Below, one piece after another: positions 46,881 through 57,240 of a stretch of DNA of 64,000 nucleotides (its first letter is position 1; each line of letters starts with the position of its first letter). The position numbers and the translations under genes are program-made. The notes under the pieces were generated by a model that saw nothing but the letters and a program-made list of their open reading frames with translations, made no database searches and was not told where the DNA came from. This stretch comes from Warburgia ugandensis. Its lineage: Eukaryota > Streptophyta > Magnoliopsida > Canellales > Canellaceae. The stretch lies in the NCBI GenBank assembly GCA_035236585.1, contig CP141135.1:7102001-7166000 (forward strand), written 5' to 3'.

Positions 46881-48127
46881 AGGATATGGTTCAAGCAATT
46901 GAGGGCGACTCTCTTTGCCTTCTGGAGTTCCTCTTGCAAAAGATGCAGTACGGCAAGTCAATTGCCGTCACTTTACGGCAATGTAGCCAACAAATAGCCG
47001 CCCAATGACCCTTCTTTTGTAGTGAGAGGCATTTCGAATCTAGGATAACAATTTGATAACGTTCCTTGTCTTGCTTTTATAGACTCAATTACAATGTTCT
47101 CATCTGCTTCCATTTGCACAGTATCGATCACAGTTCACTTCATTAACAGCATCTGCTTCCATCAAGCCCCGTACAGCTTTTGGAAAAGATTAGCCAAAAG
47201 ATGCGTGTTTGGCCCTTCCAACTAACATATACTATGTCGTTTGCAGTTTTTCATTGTGATTTTACATTATCCGACTTACCTCCTAAATACCAAGCATACT
47301 TTGGTCTGCCCCATCAAAATTGAGTTTAACTCAGCCATGACGAAAATGTGGGAAATTCTCTATTTATATTCAAGAAGTTTGCTATTCCTTTTACCTGCAT
47401 GAATCATGCATTGCACAACCCCATATTGGCCTTCTTTTCTACACAAACTCATCCTTAGCACGTTGAAGACTTTATGGGCTCCTGCCAAAGACTCCTGAGA
47501 CATCGTCCCGGCCATCAAGAATTTGTCTCAATAATATGAAATGCTAAGAGGAAAATGCCACGAATTCCTATCTTCCCTCGCTTTTCTTTTAGCTGCATGG
47601 GCCATGCAATACCCACTATACTCCTTATGGGTCCCATCAATGCCATCATATCGCCTTCTTCTCTACACAAATTCATCGTAGCAAGGCAGCCTCAGTGCAC
47701 GAAAGCTCCCACCTATGCAGGGTCTGGGAAAGAGGCGAATCATCATGGCAAGTTGAAGACTTTAAATGATCTCTGTGATTGCATAATATTTCCTGCAATG
47801 ATCCCACCAAAAATTTGCCTCTAAATGATTGTTTCAAGGTTATGCACTCTGAATGCCCAAGATTATCTCATGTGCCAATTTAGCCCTTGTTGTCGCACAT
47901 ACAAAGCAGGATCCAGAAATGACTTTCACATTAGAAAATTCGCTTTGAATCAGGAATCCAATCGGCTAACTTGGTTTCCATTTACCTTCTGCCTGTAGTT
48001 ACTATTATTTGACCTTCCCATCACTGCTTATAACTGCCGCAAATGGAGACTAGGAAGAACTGCTGATGGCACGTGGATTTTCTTTAATTCAGGGCCTATT
48101 TTGAGGAAGAACTGCATGTAAGCCCCC
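46881..48127 (+). repeat. Diverged repeat modules 0 and 1 upstream of OPCL1-like gene
   Basis: Two copies of a module lie here (about 47,380-47,545 and 47,553-47,845). Each runs from a TTTTAGCTGCATG-like start through CATGCAAT, CACAAACTCATC, AGCAAGTTGAAGACTTTA and CCTGC to CAATAATATGAAATGCTA. Related copies are near 51,490 and 54,720. Upstream, 47,030-47,180 matches 51,058-51,200 and 53,930-54,060 (CTTGCTTTTATAG...CAATGTTC). No gene recognised. Confidence 0.6.
47685..47740 (-). mobile_element. Severely truncated Au-type SINE inside module 1
   Basis: 56 bp matching only the 3' end of the SINE in reverse (GGCAGCCTCAGTGCACGAAA...). It is flanked by CATCGTAGCAA (47674-47684) and CATCATGGCAA (47741-47751). 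The paralogous modules at 47,454 and 51,588 have a single uninterrupted target, confirming an insertion. Confidence 0.75.
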
Positions 48128-48680
48128 TGTCACGGGCTTGCACTGCAAGGTCCGTGACCAAGGCTTGAAGACTCCATGGAAGACTTATTTGGCTTGTGGA
48201 CAAGGTTCAAGAGGCTTAAACCCATTAGTTAAGATCCATGGAGGAGGGCCTGATTTTAGAAGGCCTGGGTTCTGGAAGACTCCATGTAAATATCTTGAAA
48301 GAGGGAAGGTTAGGGACTTGTGTGGAGTTGTGTAGAGCTTTCTAGATAGAGTTCTAGAATAGTCCTTAACTATTGGATTAGTGACATTTGTAATAATCCG
48401 GACCATCCATTGAGGAGGTGGATGGGGGACAACAAGTATAAATAGGTGTAAGCTCCTCACTTGTAATCAGCTCAGATTAGCTCAGAGTTCAGTTAAAGTG
48501 AATACATTAGGAGAGTTCCTTTTTGAGTTCTCTTGAGTTCCTCTCATTGCTTGAGTGGGTGAGTGAGTGTAGCCCTAGCAAGTGAGAGTTTGGGGTTAAA
48601 GGTTGACTTGTGCCTGGGAATTGGAGTTGTGCACAAGTGCCGCACGGGTTTAGCATAGGTGAAAGTGCAACCCCATGACA
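48128..48680 (+). repeat. 5' LTR (553 bp)
   Basis: Starts TGTCACGGGCTTG and ends CCCCATGACA. Contains a TATAAATAGG promoter motif near 48,437. Confidence 0.93.
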
Positions 48681-48682
48681 AT

Positions 48683-48694
48683 TGGTATCAAAGC
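48683..48694 (+). other. Primer binding site, initiator tRNA-Met type
   Basis: TGGTATCAAAGC, two bases after the 5' LTR, matches the usual plant iMet PBS TGGTATCAGAGC at 11 of 12 positions. Confidence 0.85.
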
Positions 48695-48776
48695 AGGTTG
48701 GTGCCAGGAGTTGATATCAAAACCAGTGGACGTGAGAGTTGCTTAGCGAGTCCAGTGGGAAGCTCGTGGCAACGTC

Positions 48777-49808
48777 ATGGCAAGTGCGTCAGGGGAGACC
48801 ACCATGCTAGTGGAGATTCACAAAAAGTCAAGGAGGGAGAAGTCCAGGGAGCCATCAAGGGATTTGGCTTTGGATGCTCACCTCACCATGCTGGAGGAAA
48901 GATTGGGTAAGTTTGAGCAAACTTTTGCTGATTGCTTGAACAAGTCGAATGCATTCGTGGATGCCTTGAAAAGCCTCAAGGACGGCATGCAAAGCACGGT
49001 TCAAATGTCTAAGGGGATGGACGCTGAGCCTGTGAATCAAGGGGATCGCGTGTCGGGTTGCTTTGAGTCTGTGAAAGGCAAGATGGCCAGTCCACATGAG
49101 GAAGTGGCTGGGTCAGAGGATATGGAGGTAGCAAAGGAATCCACAACAAGTGTGGATGCAGCACAGCTAAGCTTATCAGGCTTAGGTGCTGCAAGGTTGC
49201 TTGGATCGGGTGAGTCCCCAAAGGAAGCGGTGATCAACAAGGGTGTTGACACCATTGTTGGCACAAAGGGGATTGTGTTACAAGGTGTGGACTCCATGAA
49301 GGGTGAATCCAAGCTAAGTCGTGCAGGGGGCACGATAATGAGTAGCTACTACACTGATGTGCAGGTAGTACAACAGCAAAGTGCAGCGGCACAAGTGTGC
49401 AAGAGTGCACACAATATGAAGGAGATGAAGGAAATCACCTTGGAGCACAAGACTAATTGGCTGCTAAGGTGCAAGAGGAGGGACGTGACAAAGCATCCCA
49501 TGATGATTATGAAGCAACATGGGGTGTACCACAGGTTAAAGTTCATGACACTGATGGAGATGTGTCGACGAGGGCGTCGATGCTATCAGGTGGGGGAGAA
49601 TGTCACAGGCTTGCACTGCAAGGTCCGTGACCAAGGCTTGAAGGCTCCATGGAAGACTTATTTGGCTTGTGGACAAGGTTCAAGAGGCTTAAACCCATTG
49701 GTTAAGATCCATGGAGGAGGGCCTGATTCTAGAAGGCCTGGGTTCTGGAAGACTCCATGTAAATATCTTGAAAGAGGGAAGGTTAGGGACTTGTATGGAG
49801 TTGTGTAG
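48777..49808 (+). CDS. Retrotransposon interior ORF (gag-like start, chromodomain remnant)
   Basis: A 343-codon ATG frame that runs through the interior and ends inside the 3' LTR. Residues about 30-75 (LDAHLTMLEERLGKFEQTFA...) are predicted coiled coil like the N-termini of plant Gypsy gag proteins. There is no CCHC zinc knuckle. Near the end, NWLLRCKRRDVTK resembles a chromodomain. In the +1-shifted frame the next bases encode EATWG and then RASMLSGGGEC, the typical end of plant chromovirus polyproteins. The interior therefore seems to join a gag start to the last piece of pol after a large deletion, with a frameshift. It may encode a truncated gag-like protein or nothing. It is not a host gene. 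Confidence 0.6.
   Translation: MASASGETTMLVEIHKKSRREKSREPSRDLALDAHLTMLEERLGKFEQTFADCLNKSNAFVDALKSLKDGMQSTVQMSKGMDAEPVNQGDRVSGCFESVKGKMASPHEEVAGSEDMEVAKESTTSVDAAQLSLSGLGAARLLGSGESPKEAVINKGVDTIVGTKGIVLQGVDSMKGESKLSRAGGTIMSSYYTDVQVVQQQSAAAQVCKSAHNMKEMKEITLEHKTNWLLRCKRRDVTKHPMMIMKQHGVYHRLKFMTLMEMCRRGRRCYQVGENVTGLHCKVRDQGLKAPWKTYLACGQGSRGLNPLVKIHGGGPDSRRPGFWKTPCKYLERGKVRDLYGVV
49589..49600 (+). other. Polypurine tract
   Basis: GGTGGGGGAGAA directly precedes the TGTCAC start of the 3' LTR. Confidence 0.85.
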
Positions 49809-50153
49809 AGCTTTCTAGATAGAGTTCTAGAATAGTCCTTAACCATTGGATTAGTGACATTTGTAATAATCCGGACCATCCATTGAGGAGGTGGATGGGG
49901 GACAACAAGTATAAATAGGTGCAAGATCCTCACTTGTAATCAGCTCAGATTAGCTCAGAGTTCAGTTAAAGTGAATACATTAAGAGAGTTCCTTTCTGAG
50001 TTCTCTTGGGTTCCTCTCATTGCTTGAGTGGGTGAGTGAGTGTAGCCCTAACAAGTGAGAGTTTGGGGTTAAAGGCTGACTTGTGCCCGAGAATTGGAGT
50101 TGTGCACAAGTGCCGCACTGGTTTAGCATAGGTGAAAGTGCAACCCCGTGACA
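49601..50153 (+). repeat. 3' LTR (553 bp)
   Basis: Starts TGTCACAGGC and ends CCCCGTGACA. Same length as the 5' LTR, about 3% different, with no indels. Confidence 0.93.
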
Positions 50154-50572
50154 CCCCGAATGGGATGATGTTAACCCAAAGATCATTCTTCGAAAGACTG
50201 GTGCCAACTTCCATGTTCCAACTGGTTAATAGTTTTATACCATTTCCTTTTAACTTTCCCAAAGATCCTTTTCCCACTAGAGACTTCATGGTGGCTACAA
50301 TAACCAAAATGAATATTAACATCAACACCACTAATATCACGTGACATACTAAAAGCTTAAAAATGGTAGGCACAGATCCACCCATCTCACTTTGCCGCCT
50401 TGATGTGACCACAATTACAAAAGTCTCCAAATAATTAATTTTTTTATGAGAAAATCCTGACTTTTGATGCCCGATTTTCAAAAGTCATTGTCCTCTTTCA
50501 AAATTTCCAAGTTTATGGAAATTAAGATGAAAACACCAAATAAAACTCAAATTTATCAATAATTTGTCTAAG
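50154..50572. other. Non-genic stretch after the LTR element
   Basis: No gene or element recognised; begins with the probable target-site base run CCCCG. Confidence 0.4.
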
Positions 50573-51053
50573 TTGTATATATAATTTGTAGAGCTAATTA
50601 TGTATTGATCCAAATAAAGCACTGAAATTGACATCCTAACATGCTTGTTCTTCTCTCCTCTCTCCTCTCTCCTCTCTTCTCTCTCCTCTCTCTGAATTTT
50701 CCGAATATTTTCCTTGTCATTTTATTCCCGAATGTGGATTTTATAACCATAGATGTTACCAGGACAACTGAGAATCAGCCACAGTATCCATTCCTGTATG
50801 GGTAGTTGGGGAAGATTAAGTTGTATATATAATTTGTAGAGCTAATTATGTATTGATCCAAATAAAGCACTGAAATTGACATCCTAACATGCTTGTTCTT
50901 CTCTCCTCTCTTCTCTCTTCTCTCTCTGAATTTTCCGAATATTTTCCTTGTCATCTTATTCCCGAATGTGGATTTTATAACCATAGATGTTACCAGGACA
51001 ACTGAGAATCAGCCACAGTATTCATTCCTGTATGTGTAGTTGGGGAAGATTAA
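50573..51053. repeat. 248-bp direct tandem duplication with CT tract
   Basis: Unit 50573-50820 is repeated at 50821-51053, from TTGTATATATAATTTGTAG to TTGGGGAAGATTAA. The copies are almost identical except for a CT-rich tract (TCTCCTCTCTCC...) about 15 bp shorter in the second. Confidence 0.95.
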
Positions 51054-52220
51054 TGCCGAATCTAATACGACAAAAGGAGAAGAACTTTCTTCTCTTGCTT
51101 TTACAGCCTAAATAACAATGTCTGCTTGCCCTTTAATTTGCAATATGTCAAAATTAACTTCATTACTAAGCCATAATCTGAGCAATGAGCATGTATTGTA
51201 GATGGTTGGGCCTCTATTCCCCAAACAGAAAGGTTGCAGGTTCAAATCCACCAACTCCCCATTTTTGGAAAACATAAGCTGTAATCCCAAAATGAATCAT
51301 GCATGCTTGCTTTTTCTTGTTTTATTTATTTTATTTTATTATCCATTGCAGGGAAGAATTACAAAGCAAGTGAAGATTTAACATAAAGCATGTTTTGCTA
51401 GGCCACAAGTACTAGGCTTACTTTGGCTGTCGAATCAAACTATGAGTTAAACCCAACAATGATGAAAATGCGGGGTTACACAAGAACCTGGAATTTTCTT
51501 TTAGCTGCATGAACCACGCAATTCCCGATTTGACAGACTACGTACTTGGGTCGCATCCAGTGTCCTTTTTCCCTGAACAAGCTCATCCATAGCAAGTTGA
51601 AAACTTTAACATATCCTGCTAACTGCCAAAGACTTCCTACAGAGAGTCCCAACCATAGTTTGCTTCAATAATGTAAAATGCTATAAAGGGACACAGGTAG
51701 CTGCTAGGGAGACGAGCAACATCAGCTGCTACTTTTAGGCTCATGTTATCACGTGCATGTGATTGAATCCTGTTCGTCTGACCAATGGGATCAAATATGG
51801 CTCATTCCATAAACCCACATTCAGTACCCGATCGAAGAAACAAATCTCCACAATTAAATTTATCCCAACGATTCATCCATCAATATTTATTTAAGTTTCC
51901 AAGACTGGTAGTGTAAGTCGAAATAGTAGATATTAGTTAACAATAATGTCAACAAAACCACACGTTGAATTTTCTACACCGTCATAAAACCAAGGGCCAT
52001 TACTTATTCAATTCATTAAACTCATTGTCCTATCCCAAATCCAGTCTGACGCAACAAAATATAAAGCCTAGTTCCTCGACACATTATCACAACTTGCCGC
52101 ACCATTTCAACTCCCCAAAAGGAAAACCAGTCTAAAAGAACAGCAAAGCATCAGGGAGAGAGAAGGGAAAGTATCACATAAAAACTCATCAGTAGAAGGT
52201 AATGAGAATCCATCATATCC
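51054..52220 (+). repeat. Diverged repeat module 2, leading into the OPCL1 pseudogene
   Basis: Contains the CTTGCTTTTACAG...AACAATGTC segment (about 51,090), a tRNA-like B box GGTTCAAATCC (about 51,240) and the TTTTAGCTGCATG module (about 51,490-51,690). Closer to 52220, AAAAGGAAAACCAGTCTAAA and GGGAAAGTATCACA resemble the OPCL1 leader at 58,115-58,155, so the duplicated copy included part of the 5' UTR. Confidence 0.55.
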
Positions 52221-52382
52221 ATGGCACACGCAAGAACCATTGACCTAAGAAGCAGCCTCTGCAAAATAAACTCCATCTTCTGTGAACCAGTCCCATATCC
52301 CACACCCACCAGACGAATGGCTTGAACCCACAACCTTCATCACCATCCAGGCCCAGTCCGGCAAGATGCCATCATTGCCTCT
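52221..52382 (+). pseudogene. Truncated OPCL1/4CL-like pseudogene (start of exon 1)
   Basis: From an ATG at 52221 the translation MAHARTIDLRSSLCKINSIF closely follows the intact gene's [20 protein letters not shown]. The frame ends at TGA after 34 codons (about 52,323). Beyond that, CACAACCTTCATCACCATCC and GTCCGGCAAGATGCC...ATTGCCTCT still match the [10 protein letters not shown]...[10 protein letters not shown] region in shifted frames. Similarity stops at about 52,382. No AMP-binding motifs or later exons are present. It is on the same strand about 6 kb upstream of the functional gene and shares leader sequence with it, so it is a DNA-level duplicate rather than a processed copy. Confidence 0.85.
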
Positions 52383-53249
52383 AAGGGGATGACATTAGAC
52401 ACCACATAATTCCTTGTAGTTCTGATTGTAGTTGGGCCAACTTTATAACGTTATACACTTTATTTAATTCTTTTAGAACAGGGTTTGTTTGTTGGTTACT
52501 ATTTTATAACCTCTTTATCTTACATATTTTATACAGATGTGACATGCGTACTAAAGATAGTAGAGAGAAGATTTTCTAGCCATTCCAATTGTGTTTTTTT
52601 TCTTTGGGTATGAAAGGATGTTCCGATGGAAATGTGAGAAAAGCTGTAAACAATTACCTCTTATTATCTAATACAATAGGGTTAGGGTAGTGCAGATAAA
52701 TGGGGCTAGTAGATGAACAAGTAGAATCATCATCTTCATACTAGGAACAAGTATATACTTATAAAAGTTAAAGCAATACGGTAATAAGAGAGCTAGAAGA
52801 AAAGCCAATTGAAAACTATCTTGCAGAGTTTCGTAAGATGCAAAGTACAGCCATTAGTGCATATGTTAAAATACAAATACGACCTTGATACAGCAAATAT
52901 CATATATTTTTGGATTCTTGTTCAATATATATTTCTGGTCTTTCCTTATTTTGCAAACAGTTAGGCTTCATTTCATAGTCTTTTTCAATAATAATTTCTC
53001 AGGAAAAAACTCTCGCATATTTTATTATCTCTTAAATATTCATTGCTTATCTAATAAGAGTGGGATTCAGGAACTTTATTCTCTCAGATATTTTGTGAAA
53101 AACCTTCCACCGCGAATATAAAATATAAGGGGCCGCAACTGTATGTAAGTAATATTCCTGAAGTTTGGTACTCTGCAAGGGCGCATGAATAAAACCTTTA
53201 CTATTCTCAAAAAGAGTTTCTACGTATAGAGCATCACATATAAGAGGGG
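52383..53249. other. Non-genic stretch
   Basis: AT-rich; no exon of the OPCL1 family continues here and no other gene was recognised. Confidence 0.45.
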
Positions 53250-53545
53250 TGTCACAGTTTTGTTCTTTTCTGGTTTTATAGGAAAAATGTCTCCTATCCA
53301 TGGGGACCTAGGCCTTCACATCTTCCCTCATTTATTGTCCACTTTGGAAAACTGGCCGTCCATACAACAAGCCCCTTCACAGTTTTGTTTTTTTCTGGTT
53401 TTATAGGAAAAATGCCTTATTGTAAGGAGAGTCACATACCACTCTTATTAACAGCTCATCAACTTTTCCCTTAGCAATGTGAGACTAACTCTCTATCCTT
53501 CAGCCGTCTCTCATCTATAGGGTACCTAGGCCTTCACATACCGTC
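53250..53545 (-). mobile_element. LTR fragment related to the 10798-13434 family, internally duplicated
   Basis: CACAGTTTTGTTCTTTT...TTATAGGAAAAATG occurs at about 53,253 and again at about 53,378. It is followed by CTTATTGTAAGGAGAGTCAC and CAATGTGAGACTAACTCTC, which match 10,875-11,000 of the solo LTR. Strand is by analogy with that block. Confidence 0.6.
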
Positions 53546-54960
53546 TTGTTCATGTGCTGCCAAGAAGACTCACATTGATTATCAATAACAAGAATAGCTC
53601 ATTCAACTTTTTATGGGATTAAATGAATTCACTCTTGAGCTAACTCCACTCACCCCATTTTCAAGTCAAGTTTTTTAGTTTTATATGACAAATAAAAAAT
53701 ATAAACATCAGCTAGTCTACAGCAAAATGGTAGCTCTACAGCAAAACACTTCGTGACACTACTAATATCATGTCGTAAATCAGCTAGTCTACACTAAAAC
53801 ACTACCATGATACTACTAACATCTTGTCATAACAAAATGCGACATCAGACAGATTCCAGCCATCTTGCTTTGCTACTGCCAGCGACAATCAGCTACCGAA
53901 TTTCCATTCCAGTAGGTGGAAGGAATTCCGAATGTAGGGCAACAATTGGAGATTCTACGTTCTCTTGCTTTTATAGCCTCAATCACAATGTTCGCAACCC
54001 CTTTCATTTCCATGGTATAAAAAATTTAACTTCATTAATAAGCAACAGTCTGAGGAATGATCAGCGCTTACTTAGTGGGTTAGGCTACCCCTCCCCGCCG
54101 AAAGTTTGTAGGTTCAAGTCCACTAATACTCCCGGCAGCTTTTGGAAGAGATAAGACTGTAACCCGGAAAAAAGTGGTCCTGTTCAATTGTGTTGTATAT
54201 GGCCCTTTAACGAACACATACAGTAGCTTGATGTTTATATTAACTAATAGGCTAAATTTGGGCAGTCCCATCAAAATTTACTTTAACCTAACCATACTGA
54301 AAACGTGATCTTGAGTACTCTATCTTTATTTACAAGCTTAGGGCGTGTTTGACAAACTTGTTTTACTTGTCTTTACTACATATTTTTTAATTTCACGGTA
54401 GAAAATTAGTGTAAAATAGAAAAAATACAATAAAACATGGGAATCCTAAATCAAGGCACTGGTAAGTACTTGGAGTCAAAGTGCTCAAAGATTTTGCATG
54501 AAGAAGTCCACCTATAGATGATCTACTACATTCATCTAATTTTTTTGGTTTTGTATGTTAGTCCAAAAATCATGCCGATCATATGATTCTGACATCTAAT
54601 GACTTCTTTTGATGGAAGGCTAGAAAATTTGTAAATAAAGGTTTACATTAGAAAATAAACAACACTATCCTGTAACATGCCAGACCCATTTGATTTTTTC
54701 ATTAGGAGATACATTTTGGACACACTGTTTCTTTTAGCTGCATGGACCACACATTGATATCCTGCTCCCCGTGGCACCCATCATATGGGCCTATTGTCTC
54801 CACAAACTCTTCCATCATACAAATTGAAATTAACCTTTAAGTGATCGTGATGATTGTCAAACACTTCCCTCAAGAGGCTCCACCAAAAGTTCTCCACTTT
54901 GCCTTAGTGTGTCAAATGATAAGTGGTCACTAGCTGCTGTGATAGTGCAAGGGAAGAATC
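53546..54960 (+). repeat. Diverged repeat module 3
   Basis: Carries TCTCTTGCTTTTATAGCCTC (about 53,960), a tRNA-like B box GGTTCAAGTCC (about 54,112) and a module start CTTTTAGCTGCATGGACCAC (about 54,730) ending near 54,900. It is colinear with modules 1 and 2 but heavily diverged. No gene recognised. Confidence 0.55.
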
Positions 54961-55639
54961 ACATGGCAAGTCACTCACTGACTTTCTCGGTTAAAGAGAT
55001 GACTAAGTATATTTCAAGGAAGATGCTAAGTTGACAGCAACCAATAATTACACTAACTTAGACAGTTTTTGCAGAAGGAATTATTAGGATCTGAGTTTTT
55101 GTTGTTAATTTAGGTTTTTATTTGACTAGGTTTACATAAATATTTGAGAAATTGACTAGTCTTTTTTATTTGTTTCTTTTTCTTTGTAATGGTGGAGAAA
55201 ATTGTATTAATAAGCAAGGGTTACAAAATGAAACCCTCCAAACAAAAGAAAATCATGAAGTTCTTACTCCTTGGAGAAAAATTAATAGCCTTTTACGCCA
55301 TGAGAATGAGAAAATTCAGACAAGTTATTCACGACATTCGAACTTTATTAGATGGATTCATGTCGATTTCATAAATTTGCATCGAATTCGAACAGGGTGA
55401 GAACCTTTGAATTACTGCTGAAAAAATGGGGAACAAAGAGCAAGGACTTTTTAGAAAAGTCCAATTTCTTAGATTCTGTAATTTGCAATTTTCCAAAGTC
55501 CAGACTCTTCATCCACCAAACCTTTTCCAAGTCAAAATATTATCATGTAAAAGCATTGACCAGATTCAACGGATAAGATGCCGTGTTCAGCATCTATTAG
55601 TCCATGTTAACACAGGAACTCTCAAAGAGTAGAATTAAT
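54961..55639. other. Non-genic stretch, possible upstream part of the L1 relic
   Basis: Several overlapping frames of 60-80 codons without recognisable motifs; they may be decayed LINE ORF sequence. Confidence 0.3.
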
Positions 55640-56110
55640 ATTCATAAACAAGATAAAATCATTTGGAAATGGACTGGTCCGGGGTTGTTCACTTCTTCTT
55701 CTGCTTATGACAACATCAGACGGAATTTCTCAAGATGACCCACGGATGAGACATCGGATTTGGAAATTCAGAGCCATCTCTAGAGCACTAGCATTCTCCT
55801 GGTGTGCTCTTCCTCACTAAATCTTTACAATGGATGGTCCCAAAAGATGTTACATGTGTTTCAATAACGAGGAGACAACTGATCACTTGTTCATCCATTG
55901 TGAAAAGGCCACAATTTATGTGGAATCAAATCATGAAATTTTTTTAATTTCGAAGGATGTTTTCCTTATAATTTCCTTCAATTCTTCCATAGGCGGGCAA
56001 TTAAAGAAGTTACAGCTATAACAAAAATCTGGTGGAGAAACAAAGGAACTGTAGAATTTTTTAGGGGAAGAATACTCATAAATGGAACCAGATTTTGTTT
56101 TCTGCAGTAA
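55640..56110 (+). mobile_element. Decayed L1-type LINE, zinc-binding RT region
   Basis: DKIIWKWTGPGLFTSSSAYD (from about 55,645) and MDGPKRCYMCFNNEETTDHL with FIHCEKA (about 55,830-55,910) give the zf-RVT signature C-x2-C...H-x3-C of plant L1 elements. Frameshifts separate the parts. Confidence 0.75.
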
Positions 56111-56219
56111 ATTGGAGATTGAGCTTGATTACTTTGCAACAAATTAAGGAGTTCAATTCTGAAGTCTTATCGGACAAACCCGCTCAAAGAATCAATAAAT
56201 TAAAATGAGAGCCACCATC

Positions 56220-56550
56220 ATTATCATCATCATGAAAGCTTTATCGCGATTAGGAGTTTGCTCCATGAATTCTGAAGCCTTAGTTAGTTAAGAAGTCTAT
56301 AAATATTTTCTCACCACTTTTATTCACGTTCTTTTAGGCTTTTTTCTTGTCCTTTTGGAACCTTCGACTTGTATCGACTGACTACAAAACTATTTTTTGT
56401 CTCCGTTGGACATGTCCAAACCATTTAAGTTTACCCTTTTTGATCTTGTTACCTATTAGTGTTATTCTTATGTTTTCTCTAATATTTTTATGTCTAATTC
56501 TATTATTTATTGTTTTGTCACTCGTTCATCTTAACATCCTCATTTGAGCT
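56220..56550 (-). mobile_element. RTE LINE 3' part inserted between L1 pieces
   Basis: The minus strand encodes QMRMLR, a decayed IRHKNIREN segment, KLKWFGHVQRR and RTWIKVVRK, the end of an RTE ORF2, with a TCATCATCATCA tail at the left end (56,220-56,233). Confidence 0.65.
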
Positions 56551-56745
56551 ACCCATGTCTATTTTTCACTGCAGTATATCATTTACAGGAAAACAACCTA
56601 GCAGTCCTTACCCATTTGTCACTGCATCCAGAATCCAATGTAGAGTATCGCTTACATGGAAATGTCATAAGGGCCCTTGCTCATTTTCTACTGCATCCAA
56701 GTTTTGATATAACACATTGTTTATAGAAATTCCTTAACCTGAGGA
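56551..56745 (-). mobile_element. RTE LINE 5' leader repeats joined to the RTE 3' part
   Basis: About two units of the same roughly 70-bp leader repeat seen at 13,560-13,760 (TCACTGCATCCAGAATCCAATGT-like words). They directly abut the RT C-terminal part, so the endonuclease and most of RT are deleted. Confidence 0.6.
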
Positions 56746-56929
56746 AATGTATTGGTCTTTAGATTCATGTTATGGATTTGCCAAAAGATTTTACGTCAAC
56801 TGGCAACCTCACACAACCCTCCTCCTTTATCCGAAATTAGAACCGGCTGTGAGATCATAAAACTATATATGCGCATGTTTCTTTGATGGACAACACTTTC
56901 CTGGGATTGGAGTTTTCTTTTCTAATGAT

Positions 56930-57240
56930 CAGGGTCACACTCTGCTGGAGTAATCTGGTCCCCTTGGTCACACGAATTCAGTTGAAGCTGAGATTTTCAA
57001 CTGAGATCCAAGCTACGGATCAAGCAATTAAGATCTGGATCTTCAGCCACTGCTGGTTGAGGGTGATTCACTTGACACAATTAAATGGGGCAGAATAAAG
57101 CAGGGTTACCTTGGAAATATGAGGATCAGGTGGAAGATATTCTCAGCCGGACAGAGGGTGCCCAGGTTAGTCTCGGTCAAGTAAAACGATCTGCCAACTC
57201 AAGGGCAGATCAATTGGCCAGGGCAGGGATTGAAAGAACC
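56930..57240 (+). mobile_element. Decayed L1 RNase H domain
   Basis: Conceptual translation gives NDQGHTLLE, SGPLGHTNSVEAEIFN, LLVEGDSLDTIKWG and, in another frame, VKRSANSRADQLARAGI. This is the LINE RNase H order (acidic E and D motifs, then ANxxADxLA). It probably belongs with 55640-56110, split by the RTE insertion. Confidence 0.75.

Larger units (their letters stand above)
48128..50153 (+). mobile_element. Non-autonomous LTR retrotransposon, complete (2026 bp)
   Basis: Two 553-bp LTRs flank a 920-bp interior with a PBS and a polypurine tract in the correct places. The interior encodes no protease, reverse transcriptase, RNase H or integrase core. The flanks CCCCC (48123-48127) and CCCCG (50154-50158) suggest a target duplication with one mismatch. 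The LTRs differ at 17 of 553 positions, 15 of them transitions, so the element is fairly young but not brand new. The interior looks like a chromovirus deletion derivative; see the ORF entry. Confidence 0.9.

Noticed and set aside
48777-49808. 343-codon ORF as a host gene
   Set aside because: It is inside an LTR element between PBS and PPT and ends within the 3' LTR.
50640-50690. CRISPR-like array in the CT-repeat region
   Set aside because: Simple CT microsatellite in a plant genome with no spacers.
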